Below, piece by piece: positions 1-10,161 of a DNA stretch of 64,000 bases; the stretch's first letter is position 1; every line of letters starts with the position of its first letter. The DNA lies in assembly GCA_015345905.1 (NCBI GenBank), contig JADDTR010000040.1, positions 62,001 to 126,000 of the forward strand, given 5' to 3'. The position numbers were made by a program, and so were the translations under genes. Under the pieces are notes generated by a model that did no database searches, had not been told where the DNA came from, and worked only from the letters and a program-made list of their open reading frames with translations. Origin of the DNA: Aotearoamyces nothofagi. Lineage: Eukaryota; Ascomycota; Leotiomycetes; Leotiales; Tympanidaceae.

Positions 1-1629
1 CTTTACTTCAGTCCGATAGCACGTTTTCCTGGCCCAAAGCTTGCTGCCGTCACATATTGGTATCTCATTATCCGCGCTCACCAATAATGGCTCCCACTAA
101 CGGTTCTAGGTACGAGGCATACTACGATGTCGTTCTAGGTGGCCAGTATACCTTTCAGATTGGCAAATTACACAAGCAATATGGCCCAATTGTGCGCATC
201 AATCCCCATGAGCTCCATATTTCCACGCCTAGCTTCTATGATACCATCTATTCGGGTGCTGGTGGTGGGAAGCGTGATAAATGGGGATATTATACGAAGC
301 AGTTTGCTACTCCTTCGTCAACGTTTGCAACTGTTGATCATGATCATCATCGAATCAGAAGAGCGGCATTGAGTCCTTTCTTTTCAATGACGAGTATTAG
401 ACGACTGCAACCAGTTCTCCAGGAACGAGTTGATGTACTGATTCAGCGCTTGAGGGACCAAAGGGATTCACCAGAGCTGCTAAGGATGGACCTTGCCTAC
501 TCGGCTTTCACCAATGGTATATTGATCGTGCGTTTGACTTTTTAAATGGTTGTTAATTAAATGTAGATGTTGTCTTGGAATATTCCTTCGCTCGATCTGA
601 GAACCGCCTATCTGCGAAAGATTTCGCACCAGATTACCACTATGCTCTCGAAGCAGCAGCCAAGGGAGGGGCCCTTCTAAAGCAGTTCATCTTCCTCGTG
701 GATATCATGAGAGCTCTTCCAAATTTCCTGGCGAGTCGTCTTATGCCAAAGTTGGCATCTGCTATGGCAGCCCGAACAGTAATGCCCCCAGCCTTTACAT
801 CAATCCGATCCCCGATCTAACCTGAAAATCCCTACAGAGGCATTTCGCACACATTGCAGAGGTTAAACGGAGCACAGACTATTACCAAGACGTGGAGCAC
901 CGGACGCTTTTTCACGAGATTTTGAATAGCAAGCTTCACGAGCGAGAAAAGACGGATAAACGTCTCGCTGAAGAAGCGACCATTCTTGTTGGCGCAGGTA
1001 CGGGGACAACAGCATGGGCGCTCTCCGTCGCCACTTATCATCTTCTCAGCAATGCGAAAGTGCTTTCGAAACTCAAGGCAGAGCTAGCATCTGCCATCGC
1101 CGACACTTCGAGTACAATCCCGCTAACCGTACTCCAAAACCTACCCTACCTCCACGCCGTGGTTCAAGAAGCGCTCCGACTCAGCTACGGCGCCAGTTCA
1201 CGTCTCGAAAGAGTCTCGCCCGACGAGCCCATCCTCTTCAACGACGGCGATCGCGAATGGCAGATCCCGCCTGGAACCCCAGTCAGCATGACCAGCGCGC
1301 TGATCCACCACGACGAATCCATCTTTCCCTCCTCGCGGCAATTCGTTCCCGAGCGCTGGGTCGAGAATCCGAAACTGGATCGCTATCTCGTCTCGTTCTC
1401 GAAAGGCTCGAGGCAGTGCTTGGGCATGAACCTGGCATACACGGAGCTCTACATGTGTCTCTCTGCTATCTTCTCGCGATTAGGTACGAAAGAGGTTAAA
1501 CTGGATGGCGATGAAGGGACTATGGAATTGTGGGAGACGGGGCTGGAGGATGTCGAGTTAGGGATTGATGGGTTTACGGCCTTCCCAAAGGCTGATTCGA
1601 AGGGGGTTAGGGTTCTAGTTAAATCCTAA
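1..1629 (+). CDS. Cytochrome P450 monooxygenase (5' end cut by window), TRI4/CYP58-like
   Basis: This is a haem-thiolate monooxygenase, probably ER-anchored; its N-terminal membrane segment lies before the window. The frame is open from base 1 and introns at 60-109, 517-566 and 779-837 join four exons into 489 visible residues. Landmarks in order are the proline-rich hinge FPGPK (about residue 9), the I-helix GAGTGTTAW, the K-helix ExxR as EALR, the PERW segment, and the haem loop FSKGSRQCLG with the Cys ligand. The overall look resembles fungal trichodiene-oxygenase-like P450s; the substrate cannot be told. One oddity is that the acidic residue normally found in the I-helix (A/G-G-x-D/E-T-T) is Gly. 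The gene converges on the CoA-transferase gene at 1874, 244 bp away. Family call is sure, subfamily is inferred. Confidence 0.93.
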
Positions 1630-1873
1630 ACTGTATCCCTAAATTTTACTCGTCTGGAGTTATGCATTCTAGGTTGTTTCAATCCAGAATGGTAGGGAAA
1701 AGATGTAATGATGAGTGAGAGAATTCCCATCGTCATGCTCTGTATATTTCGTGTCTTCTCTCTCCGTATATAGATTGCCCATGAATAGCTGGCCACAAAT
1801 CATATGTCCAAAATCCAGCCTTCCACCCTTCTATTGCCCATAAATTGCTTCATGTTCCAAAACAAATAGCCCA

Positions 1874-3703
1874 TCATTTCGCAACAACCCACTCCGGCGT
1901 CGCCCAGCCACGCTTCCCCGACGGCACCCGATACTCCAAGACCGACTTCTCAAGATCAAACGGCGGCGCAAGCACCGTCATATCACCAACGCCCCACTCC
2001 CTACCCGACATCTCGACGTGGAATTCCGGGGTCTCGATCAAGCCGGGGCGGCTGATCTGCACAGCCTTGAGCGTCTTGCCCAGCAGGCTGTGCATCTCGT
2101 CGTAATGGCGGACTGCGAATCCAGGATTGCGAGCAAGCAGGGCTCTGGATTGCTCCGCGTCGTACTGGCCCAGGCGGTAATACCAGATGTTGAACTGCGT
2201 GAGACTGAAATCGATGTCGAAGGCGACGTCGTCTTTGGTGCGTGCCAGTAAGGCTTGGATGGCGGCCGCGGCTCCAACCAGGCCGGTTTGGTAGTCGGAA
2301 TTGGCTAGAGGGGTGTTAACAACATGTCATCCATCAACCCGACCGATGCAAGACAAGATGTAGCTCTGTATCTCTTCAAAACTTACGGAGGAGGGGTACG
2401 ACCGGCTCATCCAAGCCCAAGAATTTCCCCTGCAGCCACGAGATGCCTACTAGACAATCGCTGACCTGTTGCCAGCCCGATCGATACGCCAACGGCCCCT
2501 TGAAGCCATAACAGTTTTCGCGCATGTAGATCAGAGACGGGTTGATTTCGCGGAGCGACGACGAGCTGAACCCCAACCCCTCGAGAGCGCCAGGACGGAA
2601 CCCATCGATTAGCACATCGGCGTCCACGAGGAGTTTCCTGAAAATCTCTTTGCCGGCCTCCGTCTTCAGGTTGACATCTACGTCCCGCTTGCCGGTGTTC
2701 ATGTCAACCAGGAGGAGGTCTATATCGGGGTTTCCAGTATATGAGAGCTTGATCACGTCAGCTCCTAGGACTGCTAGGAGCTTAGATGCAACGGGAGCCG
2801 CGATGACGCGCGAGAAGTCGATGACTTTGATCCCAGCAAGTGGCTTGTAGCCAGGTTCTGTTGTTTTTGGCCATGCTACTCTTGGTGCTTTGATCGGTTT
2901 AGATGTATACAGAGGCTCTTCACCCATAATTCTGCCCTACAAATAATGAATATAAATTTAGAGCCTTACAAGAAGTTAAAAATGAGCGCGAACCTGCGGT
3001 GTAGCGAAAAACTCCTCTGGCGTATTGCAAACAGTACCTGCTTGTAGAAATTTCTCATTGGCGGTCTTGTCGATGGTTTCGGAATCCCATTGTGCTACTT
3101 TATCCGCATATATTTTTTGCGCTTCCTCCGTAGTAACATCTTGCTCTGGTACTCCCATCATTCTCATAGTCGGTCCAGCATTCATTGAGCCATGCAAATG
3201 ATACCATCGGTTATCCTTGCATTTATAAACATTGGTAGATTGCTTGTGGATTGGCTTGTTCATGTTATATTTATCCGCTTCCGAGAATGCGGCCCTGATC
3301 GCCCCGGATTGGAGAAATGGTTTTCCTTCAACTGTTGGTAGTAGAATAGATAAGATGAAAAGGGTCGCCTTGTCTCTATGATCACAATTATGCAATCAGT
3401 AACCACTTACTCTATTTGATGAATCTATGAATACGTGACTGACGTATTAATTTTAACATCTTGTAATTCGATGGCGTAACGATCAGAAGCGACAACACTG
3501 GCGAGACCTCCGACAAGAGCTGAAAGTACAGAAATTGATTCAGTGATCTTGCAAGGAGTTGGAATGAACGGCTTGCTATCGCCAATAAATGTAATATGTT
3601 TGAAAGCTTCTGGCAGGGCTGATGGCAAGCCCAGGCGGTGATCTCCTAATATATGCTCCTCAAGTATCTGTTGACACTCTGTCTGCACGTCGTAGTCGGC
3701 CAT
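1874..3703 (-). CDS. CaiB/BaiF-type (family III) CoA-transferase, fungal two-part form
   Basis: Family III enzymes move CoA between carboxylic acids or racemise acyl-CoAs. Exons 3444-3703, 2994-3375, 2387-2936 and 1874-2304 give 540 residues from ATG at 3703. The Rossmann start (GIKVIDFSRVIAAPVAS, then GADVIK) lies in the middle of the protein at about residue 245, not at the N-terminus. The first 215 residues resemble the late-Rossmann and small-domain parts of the family (SALVGGLASVVASDRY, then YKCKDNRWYHLHGSM). The spot that holds the catalytic Asp in classical members (P-G-x-D after GP) reads SGWQ. The chemistry may therefore differ from formyl-CoA transferase. Neighbours (P450, sugar porter, esterase) suggest a catabolic role. 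The family is clear; the substrate is unknown. Confidence 0.88.
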
Positions 3704-4412
3704 ATTGAGAATTATACTTATACAAATAACAGATGGAAAATAAAATGGCTATCAAATAACAGAAGGATATTATAGTATTTAAAAGAAGACGAGCACGAAG
3801 GAAAGAAAGAGGTACTTACGAGACATCTGGAGCCGAATTCGGCGAAATTATGAACGCATAGACAGTGGAGCAAAGTGTCATGCAGAAACACATACAGTAG
3901 TAGTAAAGAAGATCAGATCGGCAGTTGTAGTAACGCTAAAGCAACGGTAAATTGTCGCGTTTAGGCAGTAAATATTACCAATGTCATGTCTTCCATCGTG
4001 GACTTTCCGACACTTTTAGCTGTTTCGATAAGATTTTAAGATTTCTTTGAAAGCAGCGCTGACATAAGTTAATTATATCTTTAATTGCGAAATGGATGAC
4101 GAGGCATACGACGTTCAGGGGCTTTTCTGCGGATGCGAACCATTTAAGCGAGTACCGCGGCCCGAACAGTTTTGAACCGCGGTTCAGGAATAACTAGTCC
4201 GGTCCGTATGCAGCTTCAAGGGCATCTCATTTAGAGTACCTATAGCAAAACTTTTTAGAATTGATAGTAGAGTATGGAAGAGTTAACGCTTCTCCACTGT
4301 CTTGACATCAGCCTTTTTTATATTGTTGGTTTCGCCTCCTCTCCGTAGGGTTATATGTTTGCAAATATATTCTATTTATAGTCAGTAGGATGTCCAAAAG
4401 ACTTATCAGAGA
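3704..4412. other. Intergenic: CoA-transferase promoter and permease 3' side
   Basis: This 709 bp stretch is upstream of the CoA-transferase and downstream of the sugar permease. No coding frame is convincing. It holds a pair of CCGCGG palindromes near 4155-4185, described separately. Confidence 0.6.
4155..4185. promoter_or_regulatory. Two CCGCGG palindromes 22 bp apart
   Basis: CCGCGG occurs at 4155-4160 and again at 4177-4182, the second inside the perfect 12-bp palindrome GAACCGCGGTTC (4174-4185). The spacing is about two helical turns. CGG/CCG half sites are the usual targets of Zn2Cys6 regulators, and one is encoded at 10162. The site is about 450 bp upstream of the CoA-transferase start. 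A binding role is inferred. Confidence 0.35.
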
Positions 4413-6089
4413 TTATTTACTTGAGAACTCTCTAGCTGGAACACCCTTCTCGAACATCTCATCAATCTCCTCCAGACTTCTCCCGGCAGTTTCAGGCAAG
4501 AAGAAGAATACCCATACACAAGCAACTGCCATAAGGCCTCCATAGATGAATCCAACCGCAGGACCTAGTCCAGCAGCATCTTCATTATAGAGGTAAGGAA
4601 ACGTGAAGCTGACGAGCCATGTAAAGAACCAGTTGCTGGCCGTGGATACCGACATGAGTTTACCACGGTTAGGACCGGTTGAAAGCTCGGAACATATAAC
4701 CCAAACGGTAGGACCCCAGCTAACGTTGAAGAAGAAGAGGAATAAAAATACCATGGAGATTATGGCGCGTTCTTCTGTCAAGCTCTTGTCTGTGGCAAGT
4801 CCAAGAGAGCCCATGGCAATGAGGACTGCTGCTATCATGGCGCCAGGCCAGATAAGGATCGAGCGACGACCGAATTTCTCCATCAGATAACCCGAAATAA
4901 ATATGGCTGGGATACCGACCAAGTATATACCTAAAGAAACGAGGAACGCGTTGTCGACGCCAATAGAGAAGAAAAATGCGACACCGTAACTGGTGACAAA
5001 GTTGATGCCTGACCCTTGTTGTAGAGCTTTAACAGAAACATCAGTATTTATATAATGTAGCTGTGACTAGTGCTTAGTGCTTACCTTGCATTGAAAAGCC
5101 GAGCCATGCTTTTCTTCCCTCGGAACCCCAGGTAAAGATTTTATTCCATGAGCTTTGACGGTTATTAGCCTGTTCAAGTGCAATAGCAACTTCCATCATG
5201 TTCAATTCTTGCTGAATTTCATCGCTTGTACGCTTGTTGTTCAGCTGAAGCAGGGAACTTTGAGCAGCTCGCGATCCTCGATGTCGATATAGCCACCTTG
5301 GTGACTCGGGTGCAAGAGTTACTAAACCAGTAACGAAGAAAATGGGGAAAATCAACTGTACGCCCATAGGAATACGATAGGCGCCTGTGTCTGTACGAGT
5401 GCTGGTTGCATAGTCAACTATGACTCCCAAAAGTAGTCCAATGCCAATCAGGAATTGATACGAAGTAACGAGGGAACCTCGAATATTAGCTGGAGCACAG
5501 TCGGCGATGTAGATTGGAACAAAGCACGATATCAAGCCAACGGCATATCCTAGATGAAGAACGGTTAATGCTGTTCTTAATTATAGTGATAGAGCTTGGG
5601 AAGTGTTTTACCAAGGAGCAAACGGCCGCAGATTAGAGAAGCTTCGTCAGTTCCGGCGACCTGAAGTATGACACCGATACAGATGAAAAACGTTGACACG
5701 TAAAGGCCTCTTTTCAAGCCAATTTTATCGCTAATCCAGTAGGATGACGCCGCTCCTACAAATTCACCAACATTGATGATACTAGTCACCAAGGATAGGA
5801 CGCTAGATGATAGAACATAGGTACCCGTGGAGGAGTCGAGTTCTCCATACACCTCTAGAAAGGGCGCCATGGTTTGAATACCTAGCTTAGCTCAGCACAC
5901 GATGTTGGGATTCACGCAGTCTGTAGCATTACCTGAAAAATACGAGCTATCATACCCGAATTGAAGGGCAGCGAAGCACACCAGCTACACCAGAGTCAGC
6001 ATGCTGATGGACGCAATGAGTGCAGCGTATCGTACTATGCATGTCACCACCGCCTTCCATTCGGCACGAATCGTTGCCAGCACGCCCAT
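4413..6089 (-). CDS. MFS sugar-porter family transporter
   Basis: A 12-helix plasma-membrane permease for a sugar or related polyol or acid. Exons 6036-6089, 5933-5984, 5612-5881, 5085-5549 and 4413-5026 give 484 residues. The start ATG at 6089 is the first after an in-frame TGA. Family marks include FGYDSSYFSG in the first helix region, GRLLLG, PESPRWL after helix 6, FGRR in the loop after helix 8, and PETAGRSLEEIDEMF after helix 12. The first intron (5985-6035, 51 nt) is a multiple of three but carries an in-frame TAG, so retention would stop translation. It is divergent from the carboxylesterase gene and probably imports the substrate or a product of the local pathway. The family is certain; the substrate is not. 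Confidence 0.92.
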
Positions 6090-6447
6090 GATGGCAGCTG
6101 TTGTTGTGAATGCTCAGGGCTACTCGGCGAGCTACTCGGCGAGGAAGCAGATGAGATCTGCCGGCACGTCGGCGCCAGACGGCCGGGGAACACGAGAGGG
6201 ACAGGACGAGATGTCGACTGATCAGCTGTGGCCCTGGTGCTTCATGCATCCCAGCCTAGGGTTTTGAAAGGCTTCTTATGCGGATGCTAATCTTTTCAAT
6301 CAATCGTCGGTCCGTATGGTTACTCCAAACGACCCCAACTTTCCCTCGTTCTGTTCTCCACGAACAAGGCTCATGTCTGGAGATAGCCGGAGTCGGCATC
6401 TGAACAGGCTTAGCGCACCCACACCCCCCGCAATGCCTCGGATTCAC

Positions 6448-7515
6448 TTAGCCGGCCGCCTGGAAAGGTGCCTGGGTCACGGGACCGCCTGTCTTGGTGT
6501 CTGAGAGAGTGCAGGGTGCGCAGAAGGGCAGTAATAAAGGAAGGAAGTCACGGGAAGACGGTGTGAAAGCCGGCACTTGTAGTCGTATAGAGAGGGACTG
6601 TTGTGACGGCGCCAGATGCGTCTAGCAAGTGGACCGTTCCCACCCCTGGATGATTATTTACAGTGGTGTTTGGCCGCCGGCCTTAGTGAGGAGTTCACTT
6701 GGTAGGGTTTCTTGCTCTGGGGGTCCAGTCGTGTTCCAGGCGGCACGGTTGCTGAGCTTCGGGGCACTGGTCGCTAACGAGTAGCACTACAGTACCGTAC
6801 TTCCGTACGGGGGCGGGCGAGATACCGATACGCCCCTCCATCCGACGTCAGGGCATCTTCCATCTCACAGCCTACGACTCACCTACATCTGCAGCAGGGC
6901 AGCCGTCCTAGGGACCGTCGATATGTTCATGGTCCGTCTCAGCGTTCTTCTTCTTTCATTGCGCGGTATACATCTAATGATTTGGTTACAGAACTACGCC
7001 GTTGCCTCTTTTTGTCCTGGTTGGATTCGGCGGACGCATCAAGGACTCCTCGCCCAAGGCGCATCGCCAGGTACTGATTCTGGAGCTGTACAGCATCGTC
7101 CATATCACAGCCGACATGCGTATAGCGTACCTGTCGTCGCCGCTCTTTCCCCATTGTTCCCGTCAGCTCCTGAGCCACCACCACTGACGGCTACAAGTAG
7201 CTGCTCTCTTAAGAGTTGCATAAATATGCCCAAAGGCGCACATTGTTATACAGCTTACCACGGAGTCCTTTGTCCCGGGTATCCAAGGTACCACGTGTAC
7301 CTCCGTATCTCAGCCGCACGAATTAAGAGGCAATTGGAAGACGCGGCATGGCATTACAGATACGCTTGCACGCTACGTACATGTTGCTACGCTGGCAATT
7401 AGCCGCACGAGTTAAGAGATACCTACCTATAATTGGAAGACATGACATGACGTTACATTACATAGGTCGGTTTGCACGTGTTGTTACGACGGCAATTAGC
7501 GGCCGATAATTAGCC
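6448..7515. promoter_or_regulatory. Three TTAGCC / GGCTAA boxes
   Basis: TTAGCC lies at 6448-6453, 7399-7404 and 7510-7515. GGCTAA is the established core target of XlnR-type activators in filamentous fungi, and an XlnR-like gene lies at 10162. Roughly one copy is expected by chance in this length on both strands, so enrichment is modest. Function is inferred. Confidence 0.35.
7312..7500 (+). repeat. Degenerate tandem duplication, about 90-100 bp unit
   Basis: AGCCGCACGA-TTAAGAG starts at 7312 and recurs at 7401. Both copies continue with AATTGGAAGAC, a GGCATGGCATTACA or GACATGACGTTACA block, a TTGCACG block, TGTTGCTACG or TGTTGTTACG, and GGCAATTAGC. Small insertions separate the copies. A third start (AGCGGCCGATAATTAGCCG) follows. 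Confidence 0.75.
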
Positions 7516-7794
7516 GTTCATACGGGGAAATGTTCTGGGGCGCAATCCTCATCCATATCTCCACTGTTATCCACTGCTGATCGTCAGAACTGACCACCCC
7601 CGGAGATCACCCGCAGGTGGCCCGTTCTGAAGATTGTCGCGAGACGGGTAATCTTGTGTTATATAACTGCTACATGTCTGTATCTCGATGTCGAGCTCAG
7701 GGCAAAAGCTTGTATTTATTATTCTAAGTGTCGTATCTGTCACTGCCATACCTCTCTATCCTACTCTCTCTTGCTATTTATTCTAGTGACAGCC

Positions 7795-9851
7795 ATGGCG
7801 GAGGCACCAGTAGTTGTGCTCCCAACTCATACGGAGAGTTTCGTATACGACCAGCGCGTTCTAGGAAAGCAGTCGCCTGTGTCATCCGACGTAGAAGAAT
7901 TTAGAGGCATTCCGTACGGCGTTGTTCCTGGGAGATGGCAGCACTCGTATGTACGAGAAAAGCTGCCTCGAGATGTGTATGAAGCCTACAGCAACGGGTG
8001 CGTCAGTTTCGAGTCCTCGCACAGTTTGGATGCCTAATTTATTTTAGACCGAAATGTCCACAACCTTCGGAAATGAACAACTCAGACACTTACCAGTCTC
8101 ATCTCGATTTCCCAGCGGATGTTACGGAATCTGAAATAGATTGCCTGAATCTTTTTGTCACGCGGCCGAGTCCCGCCGCTCTTTCTAGAATTGGCTACGA
8201 TAGTTCTACTAAACTTCCAGTCCTAGTTTGGATTCATGGAGGAGGGCATGCTTTTGGAGCAGCTACAGATCCAATGTGGGGTAAGAACTGTTCTAGGGTA
8301 TTTTGCTCAACATCTCAAGTCTTTAACTAAACTGTCCGCTTTCAGACCCCGCTCGCCTCGTCCTAGAATCTATATCCCTTGGCAAACCATTCATCGGTGT
8401 AAATCTTAACTACCGCCTCAATATCTTTGGCTTTGCTGCTTCCTCGGAAATTATACTTGCACAATCGACTTCAGGAGTTAGAGGATGTAACTTCGGGCTG
8501 CGAGACCAAAAGGTTGGGCTGAAGTGGGTTTCTCAGAACATTTCATTTTTTGGAGGTGACCCCGCAAAAGTTACAATAGGAGGACAATCTGCAGGCGCAT
8601 TTTCTATACACGCACTCATATTAGAGGCAAAGATCAGACCCCGACAGCCGCTTTTCCGACATGCATTCATCCAATCCGGGGCTGTTGGCACAATTGGTCC
8701 TCTCACATTATCGCAAGCTAATTCGCGCTGGGAAACCCTGTGTCAATATTTTAAACTCGAGGAAGCTCAAGACAAGTCAAGATTAGAACAGCTTAAATGT
8801 CTTAGCGCCGAATCCCTACTTGAAGCTTCTGCTAAGTTGAAATGGGTCCATTATTGTTTAGTTGCCGACAACCTGTCTTTGAGCATAACCGGAGAGATAG
8901 GGGATTTTGGAATCCCTTTTGTTTTTAACCTCGATGAAGCCGTGTCCAATAAGCGGAAAGATACGCCATACTCCGGCCACATCGCAATTCTTCTAGGAGA
9001 GACCAATGAAGAGGTAAGACTATATTTCTTTGTTGATAATTTCATTCTCATAAGCGCTGGTAGCGGTGAGGTGCATCCATAACACTAATAAATACGTGCA
9101 GGCGTGCGTTTTCTTTGGCGATAAATATCCCAAAATCAGTTATTCTGACATTCGATCCATTTTCACCGACGTCTATGCCTCGCCAGAATTGGCACAGAAG
9201 GTCCTCACTGAATATGGGTTCTCAGCGGAGAACACAATCGATGAATTAATTACCCACCTCACAAAATTTGTCACTGATGCTATGTTTACCTATCCGGTAG
9301 ACTGTGCTCGCAATTCATTGGCCATTAACCAACCGACAGAGACGACAAGAAACGCCATTGACAAGACAACCCTGGATAATTCAGCCCTCCCAAAAGTATA
9401 CCAGCGTACCACTGTCTCATCATACCGAATAAAATCTGGCAATCCTTTTCCTGGACGCTGGTATGGCTTTGCTCACCACTGCGTTGACCTCATTTATATA
9501 TTTGATGCATTCCATGACCATTTGCTGCGCACAGACTTGGCAAGTTCAACATCATCAAGAGTCACTTCTAAGGCATCATCGGGCACCAGCACACCCCTTT
9601 CGAATGTCGCTCTCCGCCAAGAGCTACAAAAGAAATGGATCTCGTTTATTGTTGATAACCACAGTGATACGTTACAGAAAGAGAATCAGATTAGTGAGCA
9701 GGGTTTGATTACAGTTTATGGCAAAGATCGGAGGGCGGTAGTTGAGGATTTGCACTCCGGATCGGAATGGGTCAAACAGAGAAAGCGATTTGAACTTCTT
9801 GCAGTCGATTTCCATGCGGTGCAGATCATAGCGGACAGAATAAGTAGGTGA
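7795..9851 (+). CDS. Type-B carboxylesterase / lipase (alpha/beta hydrolase)
   Basis: This enzyme cleaves carboxylic esters with a Ser-Glu-His triad. Exons 7795-7997, 8048-8280, 8346-9013 and 9102-9851 give 617 residues. The oxyanion-hole segment VLVWIHGGGHAFG is at about residue 125, and NYRLNIFGFA and LRDQKVGLKWVSQNISFFGGDP follow. The nucleophile elbow is GGQSAG, the acid region ILLGETNEEA, and the probable catalytic His is in the AHHCVDLIYIF segment. No clear signal peptide is seen at the N-terminus (MAEAPVVVLPTH), so a cytosolic enzyme is more likely than a secreted one. It is divergent from the sugar porter and 310 bp upstream of the XlnR-like regulator, which fits shared control. Ester substrate unknown. 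Confidence 0.92.
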
Positions 9852-10161
9852 TACTTTGTGTAAACTATATACTATTCTATTCCTTCAGTGCAAGGTATCA
9901 TGCCAAATATAGTATAATCGAATATCTGTAGCTCTTAATAAACTGGTATTGTGCAGAATGAGATGTCATCACGCGATCTATCATCCAACTTTTAGCGCGT
10001 GCGAATCTACGTGATCTCCACACACCCCGTGACCTCGGCACTTCCCCACCTTCCCCATATCCGCTCAACTTCGACAATTCCGAAATTCCGCCCAGATCAG
10101 CAGAGCCCCGATGATCTGAACTGACGTCTTGTGCCCGACATGAGATATAGATGTGCCGACG
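9852..10161. other. Short intergenic region (esterase 3' end, regulator promoter)
   Basis: This 310 bp holds the esterase terminator and the promoter of the downstream Zn2Cys6 gene. No further feature is evident. Confidence 0.6.

Larger units (their letters stand above)
6090..7794. other. Divergent intergenic region between sugar porter and carboxylesterase
   Basis: This 1.7 kb serves as promoter for both flanking genes. The ORFs in it lack gene-like composition. It contains TTAGCC (GGCTAA on the other strand) at 6448-6453, 7399-7404 and 7510-7515, and a degenerate tandem duplication at 7312-7500. Several GTAC-rich runs lie near 6784-6815. Confidence 0.6.
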
